A stretch of 64,000 nucleotides of DNA from Caulobacter sp048541825 (GTDB taxonomy: Bacteria; Pseudomonadota; Alphaproteobacteria; Caulobacterales; Caulobacteraceae), in the NCBI RefSeq assembly GCF_048541825.1, contig NZ_CP183332.1, positions 372,001 to 436,000 of the forward strand. Direction: 5' to 3'. The position numbers and the translations under genes were made by a program. The notes below the pieces were generated by a model. It ran no database searches, was not told where the DNA came from, and was given only the letters and a program-made list of their open reading frames with translations. Positions 32,106-52,230 of this stretch are shown in pieces (within the stretch, counting starts at the first letter, position 1; every line of letters begins with the position of its first letter).

Positions 32106-32885
32106 TCAGGCGACGGCGGCGATGTCCGTCGTCTGACCGGGCAGGACGGGTGTAGCCAGCGCGGCCAGGGCCGGCCTGGCCAGCAGATAGCCCTGCATCA
32201 GGTCGACGCCGAGCGAGCGCAGGAGCTCATATTCGCCCACGGTCTCGATACCTTCGCACAGCGGCGTCACGCCCAGATCGCGCAGCATGCCCAGGATGGA
32301 CCCGACGATGGTCTGCTTGACGGTGCTGGTATCGATGTCGCGGATCAGGTCCATGTCGAGCTTGACGATGTCGGGCTGGAACTTCGACAGCAGGCCAAGT
32401 CCCGCATAGCCCGCCCCGAAGTCATCGATGGCGGTCTGGAAGCCCATCGCCCGATAGCTGCGCAGGATATTGAGGATGTGATCGGTGTCGAGCCGTTCCG
32501 CCTCGGTGAACTCGAAGATGATGCGGTTGATGGGAAAGCCCGTGCGCATGGCTGCGGCCAGGGTCAGCCGGATGCAGGCGCGCGGCTCGTAGACGGCATT
32601 GGGCAGGAAGTTGATCGATAGGTTGGCGCCCTGATCGGCCATCTTCAGCTCGGCGGCCAGTTCGATCGCCTTGACCCGGCACTGCTGGTCGAACGCATAA
32701 CGATTGCTTTGGGAGACCTGAGCCAGGATCACGCCCGCGCCTTCGCCGCCCGCGCCGCGAACCAGGGCCTCATGCGCAAAGACCAGGCCCGTCGACGTAT
32801 CGACGATGGGCTGGAAGGCCATGGTGATAGGCGTATCGAAGCCGGCGCCGTCTCGGCAGCCGTTGCAACCTGTCGCTGCCGTCAT
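32106..32885 (-). CDS. EAL domain cyclic-di-GMP phosphodiesterase
   Basis: A single-domain EAL protein of about 259 residues. Catalytic motifs look complete: HEALVRG (EAL), the Asn in LSINFLPNA, Glu in IIFEFTEAE, TAIDDFGAGYAGLGLL, Lys in DIVKLDMDLI, and CEGIETVGEYELL, then LMQGYLLARPA. It should linearise c-di-GMP. A Cys cluster at the N-terminus (GCNGCRDG) might bind a metal or act as a redox sensor. ATG 32885 is preferred because TGGAG precedes it; a GTG at 32909 would add eight residues. No sensor or GGDEF domain is attached. Confidence 0.88.
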   Translation of the reverse strand: MTAATGCNGCRDGAGFDTPITMAFQPIVDTSTGLVFAHEALVRGAGGEGAGVILAQVSQSNRYAFDQQCRVKAIELAAELKMADQGANLSINFLPNAVYEPRACIRLTLAAAMRTGFPINRIIFEFTEAERLDTDHILNILRSYRAMGFQTAIDDFGAGYAGLGLLSKFQPDIVKLDMDLIRDIDTSTVKQTIVGSILGMLRDLGVTPLCEGIETVGEYELLRSLGVDLMQGYLLARPALAALATPVLPGQTTDIAAVA

Positions 32886-33443
32886 CTCAAGACTCCAGAT
32901 GCGCATCACTGTTCATGGGGTAATGATACGGTGTACAAGTTAAATAATGTATTTGTGCGCTTACTGCTTTCTCGATTTATGATTGTCGAACCCGGCCGGG
33001 CAATTGGCTTCGTCCGAGATGAGTGACGTGGGAAATCTATTCGCGATAACATGTTATCTCAAATCCGGTCCAATGCGGACTGAAAGCCCCGCAGCGCGCC
33101 GGAGGCCGATGGGCCAACGCCGGTTTTCTTAACAAACCCTCTTTCCATCCTCGCGGCCTTCGCCTATATCCGCCCGTTCACGAAGACATTCGGCGGAACG
33201 CGCACGCGTGTGTCCGCATATTACGCCCCGAGGCGCGGTCAGCCGCCCTCCGACCCGCGCGAAGGGGCGCCCGACAGGTCTACCGGTCCCGGTCGCCTGT
33301 CAGGGGAATTCCAGCGTCCGACGTTCCCGCCCCGGCGGGTGCGGCGAGGGTGGACGCAGGATCAAGACGAACGCACGCGTGGATTCCGTCCGCGCGCGCC
33401 CTTCGAAACATTTGGCGCGGCGATCCGCGCCCAAGGGAAAAAC
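32886..33443. other. Upstream region of rpoB (558 bp)
   Basis: The left half (about 32910-33060) is AT-rich and contains the 14-bp perfect palindrome GATAACATGTTATC at 33045-33058. The right half is GC-rich with hairpins such as GACAGGTC...GCCTGTC near 33273-33301. A possible -10 is CTATAT at 33164-33169, without a good -35. The frame of rpoB stays open upstream from a GTG at 33210, but that stretch is not RpoB-like. Confidence 0.45.
33045..33058. promoter_or_regulatory. 14-bp perfect palindrome, candidate operator
   Basis: GATAACATGTTATC is a perfect palindrome in an AT-rich island between the EAL gene (minus) and rpoB (plus). It lies about 160 bases upstream of the EAL start and about 110 bases before the possible rpoB -10. 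The binding protein is unknown. Confidence 0.4.
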
Positions 33444-37526
<4,083 letters not shown>

Positions 37527-37532
37527 TCCATC

Positions 37533-37580
37533 GCACCCTCCTCGGTCTCCCCCTTTCTTAGGATTGGGTGACCGGGGAGG
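37533..37580 (+). other. Hairpin in rpoB-rpoC intergenic spacer
   Basis: CCTCCTCGGTC near 37533 pairs with GACCGGGGAGG near 37570-37580. No T run follows, so it is not an obvious terminator; it may be an RNA-processing or stability element between the two subunit genes. Confidence 0.45.
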
Positions 37581-37642
37581 GGCCTTCGCTCAGCCTCTCT
37601 CCACTTTGAATTTTCGCGGGTAATCCCGCAGAAGGAACCAAG

Positions 37643-41833
<4,191 letters not shown>

Positions 41834-41880
41834 GCCCAGAGCGCGGGAGCCGGACTGGCTTCAACCCTCTAGAACTTTGG

Positions 41881-41908
41881 AAGGCCCGGGAGCGATCCCG
41901 GGCCTTTT
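41881..41908 (+). terminator. Intrinsic terminator after rpoC
   Basis: Stem AAGGCCCGGGA/TCCCGGGCCTT (41881-41891 with 41896-41906), GCGA loop, followed by TTTT. It lies between convergent rpoC and the TonB-like gene. Confidence 0.9.
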
Positions 41909-41956
41909 GCGTTTCGACCCCGGTTGACGGCCTCGGTGCAAAATCCTGCGGCCCGA

Positions 41957-42655
41957 CTACGGTTTGATCCCCAGGCTCTGGTCCGACTTCTTGCGGCCAA
42001 TGCCGTCGGTGTCGCCCATCACGAACGGGATGTCCTTGGCCTGGCCGAGACCATCACGGCTGCGATGGTCGACGCCCGGGGCCATGGGGGATTCCAGATA
42101 GCGGCGGTAGGCCGCTTGCCCTGCTGCGACCTGATCGAAGGCCGCGCGTTTGCGCGGGTCGATGGGCGCTTCGGCATAGACTGGAGCCTTGCGCGCCGCC
42201 TCGCCCCACCGCTCTTGGCAGCGCTCCTGTTCCCGCCGGTTCAACCCGACTGCAGGCCCATTGGCGCAGCCCACGCCGCTGCCGCGCAGGGCGGCGCGCA
42301 GATCGCCCCTGGGGCCTTCGGGCAGGGGGGCGGGATGCAGGGCCGTTCCGGGTCGCGGCGCGGCCGGCAGGCCCGGAACCATCAGCGGCGCCACGGGCGA
42401 GCGAAAGACCGCGCGGGGCGTTCGCGCCTGGATCTGGCCGGGCGCGCTGGCGGCTGGGGCGTCGGACGGGGTCTGCGACGTCCGGTCGATCCGCTCCAGG
42501 GTCACCGTCAGGGCGTCCTCGTCATTGGAGTGGTCGGGAAAGGCCTCGATGCGGGGAAAGGCCAACAGGGCCAGCACCAGTGCGTGGGCGGCGAGGGAGC
42601 CGGCCAGAACAGCGCTCGGTCTCAGCGGTTTGGAGCGCGCCGTTGGCAAGGTCAC
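41957..42655 (-). CDS. TonB-like N-anchored protein of unknown function
   Basis: A 232-residue protein. Its N-terminus (SAVLAGSLAAHALVLALLAF) is a membrane anchor resembling that of TonB-type energy transducers, followed by a Pro/Ala-rich periplasmic region (PAAPRPGTALHPAPLPEGPR). The C-terminal part has two Cys (VGCANGP, ERCQERW) and a charged helix (DPRKRAAFDQVAAGQAAYRR). No TonB C-terminal domain (YP...A) is visible, so the name is only a resemblance. It interrupts rpoC and rpsL on the opposite strand and is divergent from rpsL. Confidence 0.7.
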   Translation of the reverse strand: MTLPTARSKPLRPSAVLAGSLAAHALVLALLAFPRIEAFPDHSNDEDALTVTLERIDRTSQTPSDAPAASAPGQIQARTPRAVFRSPVAPLMVPGLPAAPRPGTALHPAPLPEGPRGDLRAALRGSGVGCANGPAVGLNRREQERCQERWGEAARKAPVYAEAPIDPRKRAAFDQVAAGQAAYRRYLESPMAPGVDHRSRDGLGQAKDIPFVMGDTDGIGRKKSDQSLGIKP

Positions 42656-42986
42656 TGATCATTCGACAAAAGGGTACAAGGCCCGCAGCCTCGCCATTGG
42701 AAGTGGCGAAAGCGTGGCCTTTAAGGCCTCATTAACCGACGCAATCACCGGCGTTGACGCGGATCGACTTCGCGAGTAAATACCGCGCTCTTTCGAGGTG
42801 GGCCCTGCGCCCGTCCTGATAAGCGCCCGTCCCCTACCGACGGATTGCCCGCCGGAACGCTTTCCGCGTCCCGGCGAGTTTCGTGTTTATCGGGTCTCCA
42901 TCCGGAGCCTTGCAAGCCGGAATACATGACTAGGACCCGAAGCGCCTCGGCCGACAGGCACACGCTTCCATCAGAGCAGAGACTTA
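42656..42986. other. Divergent promoter region and rpsL leader (331 bp)
   Basis: Holds the candidate rpsL promoter at 42754-42782 and a leader of about 195 bases. A G/C-rich hairpin set around 42800-42890 may take part in ribosomal-protein autoregulation. No open frame of note. Confidence 0.4.
42754..42782 (+). promoter_or_regulatory. Candidate promoter of the rpsL-rpsG-fusA-tuf unit
   Basis: TTGACG (42754-42759), 17-base spacer, TAAATA (42777-42782): a near-consensus housekeeping promoter about 200 bases ahead of rpsL. Confidence 0.6.
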
Positions 42987-43358
42987 ATGCCTACCGTCAA
43001 CCAGCTCATCCGTAAGCCGCGCCAGCCTAAGCCGGTCCGGAACAAGGTGCCCGCCCTCAAGGGCTGCCCGCAACGCCGTGGTGTTTGCACCCGCGTCTAT
43101 ACGACGACCCCGAAGAAGCCCAACTCGGCTCTGCGTAAGGTCGCCAAGGTCCGTCTGACCACCGGCATCGAAGCCGTTTGCTACATCCCGGGCGAAGGCC
43201 ACAACCTGCAGGAGCACTCGGTGGTGCTCATCCGCGGCGGCCGCGTCAAGGATTTGCCCGGCGTCCGTTATCACATCCTGCGCGGCGTCCTCGACACCCA
43301 AGGTGTCAAGGATCGTAAGCAGCGTCGTTCGCTCTACGGCGCCAAGCGTCCGAAGTAA
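42987..43358 (+). CDS. rpsL: 30S ribosomal protein S12
   Basis: A 123-residue protein with the family motifs LIRKPRQPKPVRNKVPALKG, TTPKKPNSALRKVAKVRL and GGRVKDLPGVRYHILRGVLD. Lysines at the positions known for streptomycin resistance (in TPKKPNS and GRVKDLP) are the sensitive forms. S12 lies at the decoding centre. It opens the str unit; rpsG starts 12 bases later. Confidence 0.99.
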   Translation: MPTVNQLIRKPRQPKPVRNKVPALKGCPQRRGVCTRVYTTTPKKPNSALRKVAKVRLTTGIEAVCYIPGEGHNLQEHSVVLIRGGRVKDLPGVRYHILRGVLDTQGVKDRKQRRSLYGAKRPK

Positions 43359-43370
43359 GGAAAAAGAAGC

Positions 43371-43844
43371 ATGTCACGCCGCCGTCGCGCCGAGAAACGC
43401 CAAGTTCTGCCGGACCCGAAGTTCGGAGACCTGGTGGTCACCAAATTCATGAACTACGTGATGTACGAGGGCAAAAAAGCCGTCGCCGAAAACATCATCT
43501 ATGGTGCTTTCGACATCATCGAAACCAAGCGCAAGGACCAGGGTCCCCTGGAAACCTTCCACTCCGCCCTCGACAACGTCGCCCCGGCGATCGAAGTCCG
43601 GTCGCGTCGCGTTGGCGGCGCCACCTATCAGGTGCCCGTGGAAGTCCGTCCGGACCGTCGTCGCGCCCTGGCCATCCGTTGGCTGGTGACCGCTGCGCGC
43701 AAGCGCGGCGAGAACACCATGACCGAGAAGCTGGCCGGTGAACTGCTCGACGCTTCCAACAACCGCGGCACCGCGGTGAAGAAGCGCGAAGACACCCACA
43801 AGATGGCTGAAGCCAACCGGGCGTTCTCGCACTACCGCTGGTAA
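43371..43844 (+). CDS. rpsG: 30S ribosomal protein S7
   Basis: A 157-residue protein with the N-terminal RRRRAEKRQVLPDPKFGDLV and the 16S-binding core IEVRSRRVGGATYQVPVEVR. It organises the head of the 30S subunit and in E. coli represses the str operon. GGAAAAAGAAGC precedes the ATG. fusA follows after about 105 bases. Confidence 0.99.
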   Translation: MSRRRRAEKRQVLPDPKFGDLVVTKFMNYVMYEGKKAVAENIIYGAFDIIETKRKDQGPLETFHSALDNVAPAIEVRSRRVGGATYQVPVEVRPDRRRALAIRWLVTAARKRGENTMTEKLAGELLDASNNRGTAVKKREDTHKMAEANRAFSHYRW

Positions 43845-43949
43845 CCTTTCTTACCAGCACTCTTTCAGGCGCGGGCGGTTTGCGATAAACCGCCCGCGCC
43901 GCACGTTTAAATGTCCCTGCCTCACGGCAGCGCTACGCAGAGCTCCATC

Positions 43950-46028
<2,079 letters not shown>

Positions 46029-46152
46029 GCTTTTCCCTCCGGGAAAGCCTGCACGAAGCAAGCAGAGAGGGCTCCGATAGGGGCCCTCTCAACAAGAACC
46101 CCAGAAATTCCCATTAATTTGAGGCCCCTCTGGGGTCCTAAGGTAGAGAAAA

Positions 46153-47343
<1,191 letters not shown>

Positions 47344-47379
47344 TCGACCGATCTTCAGCGACAAGCTGATCTAAAAGCG

Positions 47380-47409
47380 AAGGCCCCGGCGGAAACGCCG
47401 GGGCCTTTT
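47380..47409 (+). terminator. Intrinsic terminator after tuf
   Basis: A 12-bp stem AAGGCCCCGGCG/CGCCGGGGCCTT (47380-47391 with 47396-47407) with a GAAA tetraloop followed by TTTT. Confidence 0.93.
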
Positions 47410-47526
47410 GCTTTGGGGGGGCGCGTGTCGGCCGACTGACCGGCCAGGACGCCCCGACCCTGGAACCCTTGCCGCACCCGGCGCATCTGGTTCTAATCCC
47501 CTCGACGTCTGATCCTGGGGAACGGC

Positions 47527-49062
47527 ATGACCAACACATCCAAGCGCTCTGGCCTTGTGCAGGACCGCCGCGCACTACTGACGGGGGCCGCCGCCCTCAC
47601 CCTGTTCACACCGGGCCTGACCTTCGCCGCCAGCGGGGACCTGACTGCGGTCCGCAAGGCGGCCGAAACCGGCTTTGACGCCTCGGTCAAGCGCATCCAG
47701 GACTGGATCGCCCTGCCGTCCATCGCCGCCGAAGACCGCGACATGGACAAGGGCGCCGACTACATGATGGCCCTGGCCCGCGACGCCGGCTTCCAGCAGG
47801 TCGAGAAGGTGCCCACCGATGGCTATCCCGGGGTGTTCGCCACCCTGGACGTCGGCGCCAAGCGCTGGATGGGCATCTACTTCATGTACGATGTGAAGCA
47901 GTTCGACCCCGCCGAATGGAGTTCGCCGCCGCTGGAGGCGCGCATCGTCGACAAGCCGGGTTTTGGCAAGGTCATCGTCGGTCGCGGGGCCGTCAACCAG
48001 AAGGGCCCCGAGGCGGCATTCCTGGCCGCGCTTCACGCCCTGCGGGCGGCCGGTCGCAAGTCGCCGGTCAATCTGGTGCTGGTCTGCGAGGGCGAGGAGG
48101 AGATCGGCAGTCCCCATTTCCACCAGATCGTCACCCGGCCGCACATTCTGGCGGCGCTGAAGCGCTGCGAGGGCGTGGTCATTCCGGCGGGCTGGCAGAG
48201 CCCCAGCAATGGCGGCGTCAGCGTCAATCTGGGGGCCAAGGGGGTGGTCGAGTTCGAACTGGTGGCCAGCGGCGCCAAATGGGGGCGGGGGCCCAAGACC
48301 GATATCCATTCCAGCGAGAAGGCCCGGGTCGACAGCCCCGCCTGGCGTCTGGTCCAGGCCCTGGCCACCCTGGTTACGCCGGATGGCAATACCCCGGCGA
48401 TCGACGGCTATTTCGAGAAGGTGCGGCCGCTGACCGCGCGCGAACGCGAGTTGATCGCCCTGGCGGCCCAGCGGATGAGCGAAGCCGACGCCAAGCGGGC
48501 CCTCGGGGTCGACCGCTGGATCGACGACCTGCCCTGGGAAAAGGCCCTGGAGCGCCTGGCCTCGCAACCCACGGTCAATATCGAGGGGCTGGTCTCCGGC
48601 TATACCGGCCCTGGCGGCAAGACCGTGCTGCCGGGCCGCGCCGTCGCCAAGATCGACCTGCGCCTGGTGCCCAATATGACCATGGCTGACTGCGTGGCCA
48701 AGCTGCGCGCCCATCTCGACAAGCGCGGCTTCCAGGACATCGAGGTCAATGTCAGCGGCGGCTATGATCCGACCGAGACCGACGAGAACAGCCGCCTGAT
48801 CCGCGCTGAGCTCAATAGCTACAAGCGTCTGGGGGTCGAGACCTCGGTCTATCCGCGACTGGCAGGGTCATGGCCGGGCGCGGTCTTCACCTCGGCGCCC
48901 GTCGGCCTGCCGGCCGGACAGTTCGGCCTGGGTCACGGCAGCGGCGCCCACGCCCCCAACGAATATCTGGTTATCGAGTCCTCCAATCCCAAGGTCGAGG
49001 GGCTGGTCGGGGCGACCATGAGCTATGTCGATTTCCTGTACGAGATCGCCTCGATCCGCTGA
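47527..49062 (+). CDS. M20-family peptidase homologue with altered metal site
   Basis: A 511-residue exported protein. The N-terminus (QDRRALLTGAAALTLFTPGL) has twin arginines before a hydrophobic stretch, so Tat or Sec export is possible. The rest is an M20 fold: VGRGAVNQKGPEAAFLAALH, LVLVCEGEEEIGSPHF and the late GSGAHAPNEYLVIES. Compared with canonical M20 dipeptidases, the metal-ligand His of GHxD is Met (YFMYDV, residue 120), the bridging Asp of DDKG is Asn (AVNQKG, residue 157), and the Asp expected in the IPAGW region is missing, while the Glu pair and last His remain. It is either a subfamily with different metal use or non-catalytic. It stands alone between tuf and the efflux genes. 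Confidence 0.82.
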   Translation: MTNTSKRSGLVQDRRALLTGAAALTLFTPGLTFAASGDLTAVRKAAETGFDASVKRIQDWIALPSIAAEDRDMDKGADYMMALARDAGFQQVEKVPTDGYPGVFATLDVGAKRWMGIYFMYDVKQFDPAEWSSPPLEARIVDKPGFGKVIVGRGAVNQKGPEAAFLAALHALRAAGRKSPVNLVLVCEGEEEIGSPHFHQIVTRPHILAALKRCEGVVIPAGWQSPSNGGVSVNLGAKGVVEFELVASGAKWGRGPKTDIHSSEKARVDSPAWRLVQALATLVTPDGNTPAIDGYFEKVRPLTARERELIALAAQRMSEADAKRALGVDRWIDDLPWEKALERLASQPTVNIEGLVSGYTGPGGKTVLPGRAVAKIDLRLVPNMTMADCVAKLRAHLDKRGFQDIEVNVSGGYDPTETDENSRLIRAELNSYKRLGVETSVYPRLAGSWPGAVFTSAPVGLPAGQFGLGHGSGAHAPNEYLVIESSNPKVEGLVGATMSYVDFLYEIASIR

Positions 49063-49074
49063 GAGATCTTCATG

Positions 49075-49104
49075 AAAAAAGGGCCCCGGTTCGTACCGGG
49101 GCCC
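49075..49104. terminator. Terminator between M20 gene and efflux operon
   Basis: A 10-bp stem GGGCCCCGGT/ACCGGGGCCC (49081-49090 with 49095-49104), TCGT loop, with AAAAAA on its left (49075-49080). On the minus strand this is a stem plus T6, so it best serves the acrB-like gene. Confidence 0.88.
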
Positions 49105-49110
49105 CTGATT

Positions 49111-52100
49111 CTAGAGCCGGTCGGCCGGCGCCCCGTCCGGCGTCGCCGTGACCGGCGCTTCGCGCGGCGTGGTCCAGCGCGCCAGTTTGGGCTTCAGCCA
49201 GTTTTCGAAGTCGTCGACGATCTCATAGACCACCGGCACCAGCACCAGCGACAGGACCGTCGAGGTGATCAGCCCGCCGATCACCGCCACGGCCATGGGC
49301 TGGCGGAACTCGGCGCCCTTTCCAATGCCAAGGGCGGTGGGCAGCATGCCGGCCATCATCGCCAGTGTGGTCATGATGATCGGACGGGCGCGTTCACGAC
49401 AGGCTTCGAGGATGGCGTCGCGCTGGCTCTTGCCGGCCCGTTCCTCCTCGATGGCGTAGTCGACCAGCAGGATCGAGTTCTTGGCGGCCAGGCCCATCAG
49501 CATCAGCAGGCCGATCAGCGACGGGATCGACATGCTCATGCCGCAGACCAGCAGGCCCGCAAAGGCGCCGCCGATGGCCAGCGGCAGGGCCGACATGATG
49601 GTGATCGGCTTGAAGAAGCTGCCAAACAGCAGGGCCATGACGCCGAACACCAGGAAGATGGCCGAGAGCAGGGCGATGGCGAAGCCGCCGAACAGTTCGC
49701 CCATCGCTTCCTCGGTGCCGCCCGTGGCCTTCTCGACCCCGGCCGGCAGGTTTTTCATGATCGGCAGATTGTCGACTTCAACGGTGGCTGAGCCCAGCAC
49801 AACGCCGGGCTGCAGATCCGCCTCAGTGGTCAGCTGGCGCTTGCGGCCATAGCGCTCGATCTTGGCCGGACCGGCCTGGAACTCGACATCGGCCACGGCG
49901 TCCAGGCGCGTATAGCCTCCGGACGCTGTCGGCAGCTGCAGAGCCTTGATCTGGGCGAGGTCGCCACGAATGTTGTCGGGCAGGCGCACCCGGATCGGCA
50001 GACGGCGCTCGCCGTCGGTCAGCTTGGCGACATTGGCGTCGATGTCGCCCACCGTGGCGACGCGGGCGACGGCGGCGATGTCGGCGGCCGAGACGCCCAG
50101 GCGAGCCGCTTCATCGGCGCGCGGGCGGATGACGATCTCTGGACCGCTGGGCGGCGAGGCCGGGCGCGGGTCGGCAATGGTCTTCAAGCCGCGCATCTGG
50201 CGTTCCAGCGCCAGGGCGGCGCGTTCCAGCGCCGTGCCGTCTTCGCTGGTCAGGATGGTGGAGACCTCGGCCGAGCCGTCATCGCTGAGCAGATTGACCC
50301 GAACGTCGGGCAGATCCATCAGCTTGTCGCGCATCAGGGCCTTGATCTCGGGGACCCGCAACTCGCGCTCGTCATGCAGCACGATGGTCACTGTGCCGTC
50401 GCGCAGGTCGCTGCCGCCCGAGCCGCCGCCGGGACCGCTGGCGGCGATCACCGACCCGACCTGGGCGAAGACGTGGGCAGTCTCGGGGCGCGCCTTGAAC
50501 AGCTTGGTGATCGACTGGACGGCGCGGTCCATGTCGGCCGCCGTGGCGCCCGGCGGGCCCTGGACCTTGAGATAGTAATAGTTGTTGTTGGCCGGCGGCT
50601 GGAATCCAGCGGGCAGGTTGCTGGCCATGAAGAGCGAGAAGGCGAAGATCACGCCGCCGATGACGCAGGCGACGATCCGGTGGTCCAGCGCCCATTCCAG
50701 CACGTTGCGATACAGGCCCTTGAACGGCTTGCGCGGGTGGGGGTTGGTGGCCGGCTTGAGGAAATAGGCGGCCAGCAGCGGCGTCAGCAGACGCGCCACG
50801 ACCAGCGAGAACAGCACCGCCACCGCGACGGTGAGGCCAAACTCCCGGAAGAACTGACCGGGAATGCCGGGCATGAAGGCCACCGGCGCGAACACCGCCA
50901 CGATGGTGAAGGTGGTGGCCACGACCGCGAGCCCGATCGCGTCGGCGCCGACCATGGCCGCCGCATAGGGACGCTCGCCGGCGGCGATGCGTTTTTCGAT
51001 ATTCTCGATCTCGACGATGGCGTCATCGACCAGGATGCCGATCACCAGGGTCAGGCCCAGCAGGGTCACGACATTGAGCGAAAAGCCCATGATCGCCATG
51101 AAGATGAAGGTCGGGATCAGCGACATCGGCATGGCGATGGCGGTGATCAGGGTGGCGCGCCATTCGCGCAGGAACAGAAACACCACCAGAGCGGCCAGCA
51201 GCATGCCTTCGAGCAGGGTGGTCCGTGTGGCCTCGAAGCTGGCGCGCGTGTCGTCGACGATGGAGTAGATCTTGGTGAAGGTGACGTCAGGGTGGGCCTC
51301 GACCAGCTTGTCGATGGCGATAATGATGGCGTCCTCGACGCGCACATCGCTGGCTTCCTTGGTCTTGCTGACCTGGAAGGCGACCACGGGGCGGCCATCC
51401 AGACGGGCGAAGGAGCGGGCCTCGCCAGCGCCGTCGCCAACCTCAGCCACATCGGTCAGACGCACGAAGCGTCCGCCGCTGGTGGGGATGGTCACGGCCC
51501 GGAGCTGCTCGACGGTGCGGGCTGCGGCCAGGACGCGGACAGTCTGTTCGCGCGCGCCGATCGCCAGTCGTCCGCCCGGGGCATCGACGCTGAAACTGGC
51601 CAGGGCCGCGTTGAGCTGCGGCGCGGTCAGGCCGGCGGCGGCCATGCGGTCGGGGTCGATGACAATGTTGATCTCGCGATCCACGCCGCCGACCCGTCCG
51701 ACCTGGGCGACGCCCTTTTCGCCCTGCAGGCTGCGGCTGATGGTGTCGTCCACGAACCATGACAGCTCGCTGATCGTCATGGACGGGGAGGACACCGCGT
51801 AGGTGATGATCGGCAGCGAATCCAGGTCGACACGCTGGACGATCGGCTCGTCGATCTCGCGCGGCAGCAGGGCCCGCGCCTGATCGATCTTGGAGCGCAC
51901 CTCGTCTGTGGCCTTTTGCAGGTCCTCGCCGATCTCGAACTCGATCGAGGTGGTCGAAACGCCCTGCACGACCGATGAGCGGATGCTCTTGACGTTGGAG
52001 ATGCCGGCCAGGGCGTCTTCGACCTGACGGGTGATCTGGGTTTCCATCTCGCCGGCGGCCGCGCCGCTCTGGGTGATGGTCACCGCCACCAGCGGGAACG

Positions 52101-52230
52101 AGACATTGGGATACTGCTTGATGGGCAGCATCATGTAACTGGCGACCCCCGCCAGGATCAGGGCGATGAAAAGGACCGCGACCGGGATCGGGTTCTTGAT
52201 CGACCAGGCAGATATGCGAACGCCGGCCAT
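49111..52230 (-). CDS. RND efflux transporter permease (AcrB/HAE family)
   Basis: A 1039-residue inner-membrane pump with the usual 12-helix duplicated layout. It starts with ISAWSIKNPIPVAVLFIALI (TM1) and VSFPLVAVTITQSGAAAGEM, has the TM4 proton-relay pair in LVIGILVDDAIVEIENIEKR, and FAPVAFMPGIPGQFFREFGL and a matching second repeat (LLMLMGLAAKNSILLVDYAI) later. It exports hydrophobic drugs or lipids using proton motive force. The ATG overlaps the stop of the adaptor gene (TAATG). It is the last gene of marR-nodT-acrA-acrB. Confidence 0.95.
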   Translation of the reverse strand: MAGVRISAWSIKNPIPVAVLFIALILAGVASYMMLPIKQYPNVSFPLVAVTITQSGAAAGEMETQITRQVEDALAGISNVKSIRSSVVQGVSTTSIEFEIGEDLQKATDEVRSKIDQARALLPREIDEPIVQRVDLDSLPIITYAVSSPSMTISELSWFVDDTISRSLQGEKGVAQVGRVGGVDREINIVIDPDRMAAAGLTAPQLNAALASFSVDAPGGRLAIGAREQTVRVLAAARTVEQLRAVTIPTSGGRFVRLTDVAEVGDGAGEARSFARLDGRPVVAFQVSKTKEASDVRVEDAIIIAIDKLVEAHPDVTFTKIYSIVDDTRASFEATRTTLLEGMLLAALVVFLFLREWRATLITAIAMPMSLIPTFIFMAIMGFSLNVVTLLGLTLVIGILVDDAIVEIENIEKRIAAGERPYAAAMVGADAIGLAVVATTFTIVAVFAPVAFMPGIPGQFFREFGLTVAVAVLFSLVVARLLTPLLAAYFLKPATNPHPRKPFKGLYRNVLEWALDHRIVACVIGGVIFAFSLFMASNLPAGFQPPANNNYYYLKVQGPPGATAADMDRAVQSITKLFKARPETAHVFAQVGSVIAASGPGGGSGGSDLRDGTVTIVLHDERELRVPEIKALMRDKLMDLPDVRVNLLSDDGSAEVSTILTSEDGTALERAALALERQMRGLKTIADPRPASPPSGPEIVIRPRADEAARLGVSAADIAAVARVATVGDIDANVAKLTDGERRLPIRVRLPDNIRGDLAQIKALQLPTASGGYTRLDAVADVEFQAGPAKIERYGRKRQLTTEADLQPGVVLGSATVEVDNLPIMKNLPAGVEKATGGTEEAMGELFGGFAIALLSAIFLVFGVMALLFGSFFKPITIMSALPLAIGGAFAGLLVCGMSMSIPSLIGLLMLMGLAAKNSILLVDYAIEEERAGKSQRDAILEACRERARPIIMTTLAMMAGMLPTALGIGKGAEFRQPMAVAVIGGLITSTVLSLVLVPVVYEIVDDFENWLKPKLARWTTPREAPVTATPDGAPADRL

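Noticed and set aside
33210..33443. In-frame 78-codon upstream extension of rpoB
   Set aside because: The RpoB family starts at MAQSF with a good ribosome site at 33444; the extension is Arg/Pro-rich and unlike RpoB.
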